A DNA stretch of 64,000 nt from Adiantum capillus-veneris (Eukaryota; Streptophyta; Polypodiopsida; Polypodiales; Pteridaceae). The first letter of the stretch is position 1. The number at the start of each line of letters is the position of its first letter. Positions 1-10,084 of this stretch are shown here, in pieces. A program made the position numbers and the translations under genes. Location: contig CM043959.1 of the NCBI GenBank assembly GCA_014529385.2, positions 3,067,358 through 3,131,357 on the forward strand, written 5' to 3'. Under the pieces are notes generated by a model. The model worked only from the letters and a program-made list of their open reading frames with translations. It was not told where the DNA came from and made no database searches.

Positions 1-683
1 CTCATCATCAAGAGCCCATATGTCAAGTTTGAAGCCATTCTAATCACTTTTGACCCCCAACACCTTCAAGATACACTTTTTGAGCCCTAAAACACCTCAC
101 AGAGCCATACAAGCATCAAATCCTGTCCAAATTCAAATCCAAGAACATGGCCATGATCCATGAGCCAAGGATAACCCACAGAACAAGTTTCATGTCATTT
201 TGATGAAAAATGACATGAAACGCGTAGGAAGTCTCCAGCATAAATTTAGCCCTCTGTGCAAAGAATGACATCATGGGAGCGAATACCATGGTGTAATGAG
301 CCCATATACCAAATTTCAACCCATTTGGACATCAATTACTACCTATGATGGACATTCTACCCAAATTGTGACCTAAAGTCTGAATCAGCCCAAAAATCCA
401 ATTTTTGATATCTAAATTCAAATCCAAGCCTATAGCCATGTTCCATGAGCCTTACACTACCTTCATGTCAAATATGAACCAATTTTGATGAAAAAGACAT
501 CCTACGCGTAGGATGTCTAGATGAAAAATTTTGACCAAATTTGCACTATGAGCGCATGCACAGCTTCACAAGTTCCTTTTAAGCCTTATTTTCAATTTTC
601 AAGTCATTTGGATAAGTAAAACTCAGTTTCGTAGCTAATATGGAAAAAACACTAACTTCGGACTACTGAGTGCAACAAGATCT
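1..683 (+). other. Non-coding spacer upstream of the extra ORF (older element)
   Basis: No credible coding sequence is seen. By position it corresponds to the pol-to-extra-ORF spacer of the element. It holds a perfect palindrome at 495-518 centred on ACGCGT and a degenerate relative near 211-235. The same palindrome type occurs four times in the 5' leader of the younger element, not in that element's equivalent spacer. Confidence 0.5.
495..518. repeat. Perfect 24-bp palindrome, ACGCGT core
   Basis: The left arm AGACATCCTACG is exactly the reverse complement of the right arm. It belongs to the palindrome family found at 18461-19188. Confidence 0.85.
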
Positions 684-3605
684 ATGGCAGCCTCGAAGTC
701 ACCAGCAAAGAGAAAAATAATGACAATCAAAGATTATCTGGACGAAGTGGAACCCTTTGTCATTCCAGAAGGAACACTAAAGCCCACCAACACCTGCATA
801 CAAGAGGATCTGTTGGAGTCAAACAACCTAAAGATCTACCAGGGAGTGTTCAATGACACTGAAGGCAATGTAATAGAGCTACCAATGTTGCCAAGAGAGC
901 TCAATGAGTTTGCACGAAGCAAAATGGCTGGCTACTTGGAGAAAATCGACCTCCACAACTATTTCGAAGCAATACCAGCAGGAGTGGACATTAAAAGAGT
1001 ATGGGGGTTTGTAACAAGCATCAAAGAGGATGGAGTGGCCAGGGTAACAGATTTACAAGGCAGACCAGATTACAGAGATCATAATCACGGAGCGGGTTGT
1101 AACCCAGGCACTAGACCTCTCCAATGAGGGAGACAACGTAACAAAAAGAAGAGATGAAGTCAGGGTGTACAAAGAGAAAAAGGCAAATTACACCTTTGAA
1201 GACATTGCCAACCCAAAGGTGGCAATTATGAGCCAGTTGTACAACCAATACTTCCACATGTGCACGAAGAGGCCACAAAAGCACAGGATGCCGCCAGGTG
1301 CAATTGCCACAACGTTTACTTGGGCAATGACAAAAGGCACCCCAAAGATTATCAACTACGCGGCATACATCCATGACAGCTTGGTAAAGATGGGCAACAA
1401 AAAGCCAACCTACATAGTTCCAGGAGAGCTGATAACCAAGGTGGTTTATGGGGCACTACACGCCAAAGGAAGATGGCCTGACCCCCCATCTCAGAATGAT
1501 TGGCTAAGGGTGAAAGAAGACAAGGAAGATGAGCCACAAAGGGCACCAAGAGTGGCTACGAGGTTGAAAACACGGCTAGAGCTAGTTGAAGAGGAGCTAC
1601 CCGAGCAGAAGAAAAGAAAGAAAGAGTTTGTTTAAGTGCCGGCTAAGGAAACCAGGTCTCAGAAAGCGGCAAGACTCGAGAGGCTAATGGAGAGTTTCCG
1701 AGCAGAAAGAGCCCTCAAGGGTGATTTAAACGAACTCTGGAAGCCATCTCTCGAGTCTATGTCTGGATCATCTAGAAGAGTGCAAAGGGACTGTTTTGAA
1801 GATTATATCAAGAATTTCGAGATCCTTGATGCTGTAGCGGAAAACATTCCACATGTCCCTTTCACCGAGGAGGAAGTGGAGCAGATAAGGCAGAAACTGC
1901 TAGATGAACAGGAAAGCCAAGAAAGAGAGCGAAAAACAAAAGCAGATAGGGACATAAAGGGCAAATCAACAGCTTTACCAGAGAGCTCTAAACCCAGCCC
2001 ACAACCATCACCACCTCCCAGCAGCCCTCCACCAGAAGATAATGTACCTGAGGAAATACAAGACGAAAGGCAAGGAGAGAAGGAAGGGCAAAGGCAGGAA
2101 CCTGAGCCAAAGGAAGACTCCAAGCCTAAGTATGAACAAAAAGAATCACATGAGGCCTATTACACATTTTTGGACGTGCTAGCTGCAGGCTATACAAAGG
2201 GAGAAGCCGCCACAGTCGCATTCGACTTGGCAAGAGAAGTTCATAAAGAACAGATGCAAGGCATCCGGCTAGTGGAACTTAAAGAAATTGCTACAGACAC
2301 TGTGGACCTGCACCCGCCCTCCAATGACTGGGACGTGGTGATGACAAAGCTAGCTAGATTGTGAGCCCAATCTATGGCTTCAGAGAAAGATATGATAACT
2401 CTCAAAGCCACCGAAGAAAAGACAAAGATGGAAAGGGATTCTCTGCAAGCACAAAGCCAGAAGCAAAAAGAGAGAGAAGCTGTGACCTCCAGGCCAGCTT
2501 GGCAACGGCTCTACAAAGCTGCCAAGCAATGAAAGATGCAAATGAGGCAACAACAAAAAGAATACAAGCAGCTGAAGAAGAGTGTCTACAACTCAACAAG
2601 TCATTACGAGATGCTGAAAAAGAACGGGAAAATCTGACACTACGGCTGGCAGAGGAAACCGAAGAAGTTGAAGCCATGAGAAATGCCAAGGAAAGAGTAG
2701 AGTTGGATCAAGAAGCAAGCCTGGATGAAATCCTTGAGCTCAAGGATCAATTAAAAGTCAAAGATCAAACCATCCAGAGGCTGCGAGCATCCCCTGCTAG
2801 AGTCAGAGCTACGAGCTCGACTCAAATCGTTTCCCAGAGTCAAATATATGAAGAGCAAATGCAGGAACTTCAGAAGGAGCTGACTCTTGAGAAAAAGCAG
2901 AGGTTAATGATGGCTGAAGGGTCTATCATAATGCAAACAAGAATGGAGGACAACCAAAAAGCCCTACAAGAAGAAGTGGAGAGCATAAAGGTGAAGCTCG
3001 AGGAGGCGGAGAAAATAAACGCTGAACTCAATGACCTCCTCGTGAATATGGGCGGACAAGCTGAAGCGGAGAAGCAAACACTCCTCAGGCAAATTGAGAA
3101 GTTGAAAGGCCAGCAAGGAGGAGAAACAGAAAGCTCAGGGCCAGCCGCCAATGAGGGAATTGATATCGAAAATGTGGCAGAGCCTGTGGACACAACCATG
3201 CAAGAGGAAAGCATAGCAGGATCCTCTCAAGAGCCGCAGAGTCTAACACAAGAAGAGGAGGAAAATCTGCGTAAGGCAATAGAGGCAGAGCTAAGAGAAA
3301 GCACAAAGGAAGCCTTGGAATGGGAGCAGAGGGTTTTCAAATCTATGTCCATTCAGAAATTCGACGCCAGCAATATCAGGCATGAGTGGCTTCAACCCTC
3401 TCTCCCATATCCATTGCTGAAATATGAAGCAGCAACAATAAACAAGCGAATCAGAGAAGAACAAACGGTACCTCTCTACAATGCAGACACCTCGAGGCCA
3501 GAAGGAGTGAAGCTTATCGTGGATTCTCAGCTAAAGTGGAGGAAGGCTTGGCTTACCAAGTATCTGGAATACCTAATCCACATGGTAGAGGCACCTAAAC
3601 ATATC
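684..3605 (+). pseudogene. Extra ORF (aORF) of older gypsy element, N-terminal part, broken
   Basis: Four open stretches (684-1127, 1165-1635, 1636-2364, 2361-3605) form one decayed reading frame matching the young element's extra ORF at 7869-4604 on the other strand. Shared landmarks in order are LDEVEPFVIPEGTLKPT near the start, a PRELNEFARS-type motif, YNQYFHMCTKRPQK, an AIATTFTWA motif, a charged Pro-rich linker (about 1980-2130), and a long heptad-rich coiled coil (about 2480-3130). A frameshift lies between 1080 and 1165, an in-frame TAA at 1633-1635, and another frame change near 2361. The frame runs through EAPKHI up to the insertion and continues in frame at 20676 once one ATATC copy is removed. 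No catalytic motif, signal peptide or membrane segment is visible; the function is unknown. Confidence 0.8.
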
Positions 3606-4554
3606 TGTTAAGGCGGTTACGCCGCTAGCGGAAGCTAAATAGCGAGAACTCAACCAACAACAAAATTTGTCAGACGAGGACGAAGCTTGACCCGCAGGCG
3701 CATGGAAACAACTAGGTGGGTGTCAAATCACCTACTCGACCTTCTAATGACAATCACTACTAAGGAAATCAAATCTAAGTTCTAAAACACGCAAGTGACT
3801 GAAATCCGTACTACGAACGAATGCTATACGAAACAGGATCTAGAATCATCGAATCGATCTCAAACTCAAGGGGAAGTCTATACACTATGTAAGAACAACA
3901 CCCTAAAGACTTGAACTGCAAAATCAACCTATAACCACTCCGTGCGGTAAACGCGTATGAAGACAGGCCGAAAAATACAGGTGACCGAAACTTGACCCCG
4001 ATTGTACGAATGTGTAGCTCTACTCGTTGTGGTTCTATAGATATGCTGCACACTCTATTCCGACACATGAGTTGAAAGAAAACTCACACCGAAGCTCGTA
4101 GGAACTTACCACACGTAGAAGCCGATAGCGCGCACTCTTGGTATCTGTGCGTAGCTCTCACCGTTGCTAACACAATGGTGGTGTCGCTTCTCCAATGGCG
4201 GCCCCGTAGCTCGCGTAGCAAGGAGATAAGACTCTCTCTCTCTCTCTCTCTCCCTCTCTCAGACACAGTCACAGCCCTCAAAAAACTCACCTTTTTTATT
4301 AATAATTGAATCTTTTTTATAGGTTACAAAACTTTGGCTTATATACCTCAGCCTTGGAGGTGAAAACATCTCTAATTATTTACATCAGCAGGTGAAATTA
4401 CGTCGGGATTACAAGCTGGAAACTCAATTGAGTCCCGTTACTTAATGAATGGCTCAAATCAAAATTAATGTCGGAAAGACATTTATTACAATCAATGGTT
4501 ACAAAATGATGGGTGTGAGCAAAAATGTGGGTGTGATCCTCTGTTGGCTCAACA
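3606..4554 (-). repeat. 3' LTR of young gypsy element (949 bp)
   Basis: In window orientation it runs TGTTAAGGCGG to GGCTCAACA. It includes a (CT)n stretch at about 4230-4260 and a TATA-like motif on the - strand at 4339-4347. It pairs with 19729-20675. Confidence 0.95.
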
Positions 4555-4567
4555 CTCCCCCCCTCCG
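4555..4567 (-). other. Polypurine tract of young gypsy element
   Basis: On the - strand it reads GCGGAGGGGGGAG-like purines directly upstream of the TG of the 3' LTR, preceded by the same GACGACATGAACG context as the older element. Confidence 0.85.
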
Positions 4568-4603
4568 CGTTCATGTCGTCCCTGACATGACTTTTAGGCT
4601 TGA

Positions 4604-6796
4604 TCAATAGAGTCCTGTCGTCTTGAGCATCTGCAAATGTGATTCGTAGCGTAGGTTGCCGATGGTCAAGGTTGGGCCGAATATTTTGCTTTCATGAGAC
4701 AAAAAGCCGGTGTAGAAAGCTTCTTCGAATGTTTGCATGTGGAAGCTAGGCAAAAACATAATTCTTTGGTATAAGAGATGTAACACCTTTGGTGATGGCT
4801 GCAAAGAAAGATCATACATCATATCTGTCACTGTGTCGGCCGTCGATAGTAGACTCGAGGTCGTGGCTTTATCTGGCGCGAACACTTCAATGCATGCTAA
4901 GAGAGTCCTGCAGATTTTCTTTAGCATCTGACACGAAAGGTCAGGAGAGCCAGTAAAGAGTTTGATGGTGCCCGTTAGGGTTTTCACCATGTAGGCTTTA
5001 CCTATTCTCTCTCCTTCCTTTGGTCCTGGCATCCTGGGATAATTAAGCCAATTTGACTTCTTTTCTGCAATCCTGCCATGCTCTTTCCAGTTTCTGACTC
5101 TCGGCACCGGGCAGAAGGTTGCATCCTCCCGAATCTCCTTTGGAGCCTCTACCAAGTAGATGAGGTAGGCTGGGTATTTGTTCAGCCATCCTTTCCTCCA
5201 TCTAGGTTGAGAATCTACAATCTTCTTTGATTGTTCATCCTTTGTGATGTCGCCTTCATAAAGAGCGACATACTGCTCCTCCTCTATTCTCTTTTTCGTC
5301 TTCATCACTTCAAATTTCATCAGAGGGAAAGGCAGGCTAGGTTGCATCCACTCTTCGTAGAGCACTTTTGTGTCTAAACCTTGAAGTCTAATGGAGATGA
5401 GGAGTCTCCTTTCCCATTCCATTTCCGCCTTGGCACTTTCCTCTGTTGACTTTTCTATTTGGTCCTGGAGCCTTTGTTCTTCTTTTTCAGAGATTCCTGA
5501 AGTCGAGGCCACTTCTTGAACTGGGGCTGGATCTTCAATTGTGGTTGCCTCTCCAGTTTCTGGTAGCTCTATGGCTGCTCCCCCTGCTTCTTCTTGTGGT
5601 GTCTCTGTTTCTCTTCTTTGTTGCTCTTGGAGGTCTTGGAGCTGTTTGCGGAGGGCCTCATTTTCTGTCCTTAGTGTTTGGTTTTCTGATGTGAGCCTCT
5701 CCTCTGCAGCCAATGATCCCTCCGCCATGTGCAATCTTTGTACTTGCTCTAACCTCAGCTCTCTTTGCAAACTTGTGACCTGCTCTTCCAGAGCTGGTAC
5801 AAGGGCTCCCTCTTGTTCTGTTCCTGCTCTGCTAGCTCTAGGGTTGGTCCTGAGTCTCGTGATTGTCCTTTCTTGAAGTTCGACTCTTTCCCTTAGCTCA
5901 ATGAGCTCATCCTTGGCTGCCTCCAGCTCATCTTCTATTCGCTCCTTTGCTTCATGTGAGCTTGTTACCTCTCTTGAAGCTTCGGCTAGTTGGAGTATCA
6001 AGCCGTCCCTCTCGTTTTCGGCGTCGTAGAGTGATGCTTTATGACTTTCAGATTCAGTCATAGCATTCTCTAACTTCTTCTGCAACTCTGCTTCCTTTTG
6101 TTTTGCTGTCTCAAGTGCTACTTCCTTTGCTCTGGATCTTTCTTTAATCTTGCTGAGCAGTTCATGCACCATGTGCATGTCTTTTTCATCGTCATCTGTC
6201 AACTTGACAGCTCTTTCTGCCACCACCTCCAATGGCTTCGGCTCGTCCATTTTTTCTTCACTCTCCATTGTACCCTTTGTCTTTTCTTTCGTCCCTTTCC
6301 AATCATCTTGTTTCCGTAGGGATATCCCATAAACTGCCTCCAGGGCCTCTTCTTCACTGTATCCGATCGCGACCAGATCCTCATAATCATCTTTCTTTTG
6401 CTGAACTGGATCTATCCTCTTTTCCTTGGTCCCGGCCTCCGGTTTTTCCATAATTTCTGTTTCCATTTCTATTGTGGTTTCCTCCACAATAATTTCCATC
6501 TTCTTCGGGCTTGGTACAACAGTAAAAGAGGGCTGATTGTCTTCAGTCACCTTGGCTTTCCCTTTGTTTGCTTGCCTTACTGTCTCTTTAGGTTCAGTAG
6601 ACTCATCTATTTTTCTCTTCCCCCTGTCGTCCTTTTGCAGCTCAGCTTTTAAAAGCTGTACTTCCTCTTCAGTATAATGCTCGACAGGTTGCTGCTCCAG
6701 TATGGCCTCCGACTCCTCATAAGCTCTAATATATTGATCATATTGATCAACATGTGGCCTGGCTGAGTTGGTTCCGACTTTGGGTCTGGCACCCAC
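4604..6796 (-). CDS. Extra ORF of young element, coiled-coil and C-terminal domain
   Basis: A 730-residue open frame follows 6649-7869 in the -1 frame, overlapping it by about 150 nt; the two parts together match the older element's ORF. Residues ~1-200 are acidic and charged (ESEAILEQQPVEHYTEEEV at the start). Residues ~205-460 are a strongly heptad-repeated coiled coil rich in E, K, L and R, with a short Pro/Arg break (RTNPRASRAGTEQE). Residues ~500-730 form a conserved domain with MVKTLTGTIKLFTGSPDLSC and YQRIMFLPSFHMQTFEEAFY. No membrane helix or signal peptide is seen, so it is not a typical env-like protein despite the env position after pol. A structural role or RNA/particle binding is only a guess. 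The true start is uncertain because of the frame break. Confidence 0.8.
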   Translation of the reverse strand: MGARPKVGTNSARPHVDQYDQYIRAYEESEAILEQQPVEHYTEEEVQLLKAELQKDDRGKRKIDESTEPKETVRQANKGKAKVTEDNQPSFTVVPSPKKMEIIVEETTIEMETEIMEKPEAGTKEKRIDPVQQKKDDYEDLVAIGYSEEEALEAVYGISLRKQDDWKGTKEKTKGTMESEEKMDEPKPLEVVAERAVKLTDDDEKDMHMVHELLSKIKERSRAKEVALETAKQKEAELQKKLENAMTESESHKASLYDAENERDGLILQLAEASREVTSSHEAKERIEDELEAAKDELIELRERVELQERTITRLRTNPRASRAGTEQEGALVPALEEQVTSLQRELRLEQVQRLHMAEGSLAAEERLTSENQTLRTENEALRKQLQDLQEQQRRETETPQEEAGGAAIELPETGEATTIEDPAPVQEVASTSGISEKEEQRLQDQIEKSTEESAKAEMEWERRLLISIRLQGLDTKVLYEEWMQPSLPFPLMKFEVMKTKKRIEEEQYVALYEGDITKDEQSKKIVDSQPRWRKGWLNKYPAYLIYLVEAPKEIREDATFCPVPRVRNWKEHGRIAEKKSNWLNYPRMPGPKEGERIGKAYMVKTLTGTIKLFTGSPDLSCQMLKKICRTLLACIEVFAPDKATTSSLLSTADTVTDMMYDLSLQPSPKVLHLLYQRIMFLPSFHMQTFEEAFYTGFLSHESKIFGPTLTIGNLRYESHLQMLKTTGLY

Positions 6797-7869
6797 ATTT
6801 CTTCGAAGTCCCCCTTTAGAGCTCTTTCCGCTCTAAACTGCTCCACCAGCCTTTCCATTCTTGCGGCTTTTTGACTTTTGGTTTGCTTGGGATCGGCCTT
6901 CTTCTTCACTTTCTTCTTGAGCGGCTCGTCCACGGCTTCCTCAGGTTCTGAAACTATTTCTAGTTTTCGGCGTGCTCTTGTGGACGCCCTCTTGGATACT
7001 TCCTGCTGTTCTTCCTCCTCATCGGCTTCTCTAAGCCACTCATTCTGGGAGGGAATCTGTGGCCCTTGATCCCTAGCTCCAATAGCTTCATAAGCTATTC
7101 TTGTTAGGATTTCTCCTCCTCCGATGTACTTTGGTTTCTGGTTGTGCATGGCGATTACTTGCTCGTGGATGTATTGAGCATAATTCACCTCCTTTGGCAT
7201 GTTGCTCTTCAGTGCCCATGTGATGGTTGTGGCGATGGCATGGGGTGGTGTAGTATACTTCTGTGGTCTTTTACTGCACACATGGAAAAACTGGTTGTAT
7301 AATCGGCAAAGGGTTGCCGCTCGTTGATCTGCCATATCTGCGTAGGTTGTATTTTGTTTCTTTGATCCATAGACCTCTATGGCCTCCCTTCTTTCTCTGA
7401 CAGAACTCCCTTTGTTGTGCAGCTTCAGTGCATCTGCAATGAGCTGTGGAGTGATCTGTACTTCAACTGTTTCTCCATCCATGGCTGTCAACGTGGCTTT
7501 CCCATCCTTCTGAATGGATGTTGCCAACTCATACACTCTTCTTGTGTCTACACCTGATGGTCTCGAGGTGAAGAACCTGTGTAAGTCAGCCTTTTCCAGG
7601 TATCTGCTTATGTTCTCTGATCTGCTATAGTCCACTAATTCTCGTGGGATCATAGGTACATCGACCGATTGTCCTTGAGGATCTCTGAAAGTCCCCTGGT
7701 AGATCTTTATTCCTTCTTTTTCTAGTACTGCTTCCTCCATCCAAGTCTTGGTTGGCTTGAGGGTTTCTGTTGGAATATCAAAAGGTTCTGCCTCTGCAAG
7801 AGCATCCTTGATGGTTGGTCTTTTTCTCTTAGTTGCCGATGACTTAGCGGAATCCATGGATCCTCTCAT
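6649..7869 (-). CDS. Extra ORF of young element, N-terminal domain
   Basis: This 406-residue open frame starts MRGSMDSAKSS and carries the N-terminal domain of the extra ORF. Landmarks are EAEPFDIPTETLKPTKTW, MIPRELVDYSRSE, a YLEKADLHRFF motif, RRVYELATSIQKDGKA, and YNQFFHVCSKRPQKY followed by AIATTITWAL. The spacing matches the older copy at 684-1635. The last ~45 residues after the DPKSEPTQPG motif are probably out of frame, because the older copy continues in what is here the next ORF. The domain is globular in composition and I do not recognise it. It overlaps the next ORF, so one frame change separates two halves of one ancestral protein. Confidence 0.8.
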   Translation of the reverse strand: MRGSMDSAKSSATKRKRPTIKDALAEAEPFDIPTETLKPTKTWMEEAVLEKEGIKIYQGTFRDPQGQSVDVPMIPRELVDYSRSENISRYLEKADLHRFFTSRPSGVDTRRVYELATSIQKDGKATLTAMDGETVEVQITPQLIADALKLHNKGSSVRERREAIEVYGSKKQNTTYADMADQRAATLCRLYNQFFHVCSKRPQKYTTPPHAIATTITWALKSNMPKEVNYAQYIHEQVIAMHNQKPKYIGGGEILTRIAYEAIGARDQGPQIPSQNEWLREADEEEEQQEVSKRASTRARRKLEIVSEPEEAVDEPLKKKVKKKADPKQTKSQKAARMERLVEQFRAERALKGDFEEMWVPDPKSEPTQPGHMLINMINILELMRSRRPYWSSNLSSIILKRKYSF

Positions 7870-8692
7870 GTCTGGTGTCCTCTGAGCTCTCGTAGCAGTC
7901 GTAGAAGGCGGTAGAAGGCCGGATGCTCCTTTGTGCTCTTTGCTCTCTCCAAGAAGGTAATAGTGGAAATGAGCTTGATAGTGAAGTGAAAAATACTTAA
8001 CTTCGGGCTTCCCGGATCACTTGTTACCAAATTTGACATGTGCTCCTATCTCGTCGTGAAATGCACTTTAGGATTTGAAATTTCTCAATTTGGACTCCGT
8101 TTGACCTGTTTCTGAGAAATCTGTCCACTTTGCCAAAATTCTGTCATTTCGGGCTTTCCGCAACTTTTTCAGAATTGTACCCAATTTTTATCCTGGGTTT
8201 CCCTTTTCATGAGGATCATCACCGTCTATTCTTTTCTTTTTTCCGATCTCATTTCACCTGCTTTTTTATTTTTCTTTTATTTTTATTAAGAAAATCATAA
8301 AAAATAAAGGAAAATAGCAAATTGAAGCCAAAAAATTCCAAACATACATGATAAATAGCTGGTAACCCTGTGTATATGAATATACACTTCTTTGTGATTT
8401 CTGGACTTGGATTACCACTTTTTTCCACTTTTTAGCTCCAAAAACACTCTTATTTAGTGATATTTACACATATAGAGACCCAAATTCATCATTTGATCTC
8501 TTCTTGTTGCAAAACAAGGTATATAAGGGCATAAATATTATCAATATCCGCAATCAAACATAAAAAATTGCAAAATCATGTAAGACACTGCCCTTGTAAT
8601 ATAATTTTTGTTTTTCTTTGTTTTTTCCGCTTGTAGCTGCTTTGTAGCTCCTGTATACCTCCCCCCCTCCTAGTCTGAGTCCTCCCGGACGA
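7870..8692 (-). other. Pol to extra-ORF spacer of young element
   Basis: About 0.8 kb of AT-rich non-coding sequence lies between the pol end and the extra ORF. No long frame is seen. It could hold a promoter or splice acceptor for the extra ORF, as in other elements with a 3' ORF, but no such site can be pinned down by eye. Confidence 0.45.
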
Positions 8693-10084
8693 CTATGAAG
8701 TGTCTGTGGGTGAAGCATTGTAGTTGTTTTGGTCATAAGTTCCCAATGCAATTGTAGAGCGACGATACAACATTCTTTCCAATAAAGCTGCTCTTTGTTT
8801 GATTGAAGGATTGGTGGTCGGGTTTTGGGTTGGTTTTGGCACTTTGGTAGTAGAATCAGTAGATGGATTCTTCGTTACCTTGTTGTCTTTTTTCACAATC
8901 CAAATCTGCCTCCGCTTTGCTTGTGCTTGCCACAAACTCTTTGCGACCCAAACCTGTGTTGTTCTGTGTGTTGATTTCCTCGCCTTGAAATACCTAGGAG
9001 TTTCCGTTGATTGTATTGAAGTGAGTTCCTTTTTACAAATCTTTGGGATCCAAATTTGCTGGCTGTAGCTTTGTGCCGTCATGAACTTCTTTGGAATCCA
9101 GATCTGTTTCACTTTCCTTGATTGTCGGGGATCACTCTGTTGTCTGGTATTGAAGACTCTGTTTGTGTTTTTTGGCACCACCTTTTTTGGTCTCCATACC
9201 ATCTTTGACTCCGTTTTTTTCCAAGGTTGAGCTGTTATAATATTGCTTGTCTTCCTTATCCACTGTTGAGAATTCCTCGTCGAAGAGTAATCCGGTTGTA
9301 TAGAAACTTTTGGTTGCCATTGCTTCTTCTTTTTCTCTGTTTGTTGTTTGCCCTTGTCCGTGGATTCTTCCTTTGGAGTTGGCTCTGTTCCTTTGGTGAA
9401 CTTAACTGATTGACTTTCACCTTCGTATTTGATAAGCACTGATTTAGAACTCCAGTCAATCATTGCATTGTATTGCTTCTGCCATGGTTGTCCTAGCAAT
9501 AATGGATGTTGTGTAGCTTGGTCTTCAACCACGTAAAACATATGAGGATACACATATTGGTTAATCTGTATATGTAAAACTGTGCATCCGACAGTTTTGA
9601 TTGCATTCTCAGAGTAACTCTTTAACTCTTGCTTGGCAGTTTGTAGTTTAGTGTCATTTGTCAATTGTCTATACAAACTGAGTGAAAGTAGGTTAGCTTG
9701 AGCTCCTGAATCCAATAGTGCTCTGGCTTTGATTTGGTTGGTTCCTACTTTGCATTCAATGATGGGTTCTTCTTTGTCATTATCCATTTCTGTTATACTG
9801 ACTGCGTTTATTCGTATTGCTCCTTCATTGCGCTGTTTCTGACGCAATAGTCTTCTTTTCTCCATTCTTTCCTTCGCCTCGGCTTGCGCTTCCTCCTCAA
9901 TCTTTTTCTTTTTCTGGACACGCAGCTTTTCTTGATGTATTTTGAGAAGCATGTTTTGTGTTAGCGGCAACAGATACTTTTTCACTCTGCATCCACTAAT
10001 CCAATTGGGCATTTCTTCTCCGTCTAATGTAGCAAGCTTGACGGCTCCACTTGGTGATAGATCTTTAATCACCAGAGGACCCAT
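8693..10084 (-). CDS. Integrase C-terminal tail fused to a second retropepsin-like domain
   Basis: This 463-residue frame overlaps the main pol ORF by 16 nt in the -1 frame. Its first ~45 residues (GPLVIKDLSPSGAVKLATLDG) are the C-terminal beta-barrel-like tail of the integrase whose body ends at 10069, so it is pol continued after a frame change at GAGGGATGGGTCC. After a Lys/Glu-rich stretch (~55-90) comes a retropepsin-like domain: RALLDSGAQANLLSLSLYRQ (catalytic Asp at ~124) and, about 75 residues later, HPLLLGQPW, the hydrophobic-Gly motif. The last ~220 residues are basic with repeated W-x-P/A-K motifs (IWIPKK, VWVAKS, IWIVKK). A protease domain downstream of integrase is not the normal Ty3/gypsy order; whether it is active is unknown. 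Confidence 0.78.
   Translation of the reverse strand: MGPLVIKDLSPSGAVKLATLDGEEMPNWISGCRVKKYLLPLTQNMLLKIHQEKLRVQKKKKIEEEAQAEAKERMEKRRLLRQKQRNEGAIRINAVSITEMDNDKEEPIIECKVGTNQIKARALLDSGAQANLLSLSLYRQLTNDTKLQTAKQELKSYSENAIKTVGCTVLHIQINQYVYPHMFYVVEDQATQHPLLLGQPWQKQYNAMIDWSSKSVLIKYEGESQSVKFTKGTEPTPKEESTDKGKQQTEKKKKQWQPKVSIQPDYSSTRNSQQWIRKTSNIITAQPWKKTESKMVWRPKKVVPKNTNRVFNTRQQSDPRQSRKVKQIWIPKKFMTAQSYSQQIWIPKICKKELTSIQSTETPRYFKARKSTHRTTQVWVAKSLWQAQAKRRQIWIVKKDNKVTKNPSTDSTTKVPKPTQNPTTNPSIKQRAALLERMLYRRSTIALGTYDQNNYNASPTDTS

Noticed and set aside
1111-1374. Antisense frames over the extra ORFs and pol (for example 1803-2123, 14245-14832, 60819-61214)
   Set aside because: They mirror strong coding frames on the other strand and have no motifs of their own.
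3811-4068. Small conserved frame repeated at 19934-20191
   Set aside because: Its repetition is explained by both copies lying in the LTRs of one element; no start context or protein feature supports it.
4604-6796. Env-like glycoprotein
   Set aside because: Position fits, but no signal peptide, transmembrane helix or Cys pattern; coiled coil and charged composition instead.
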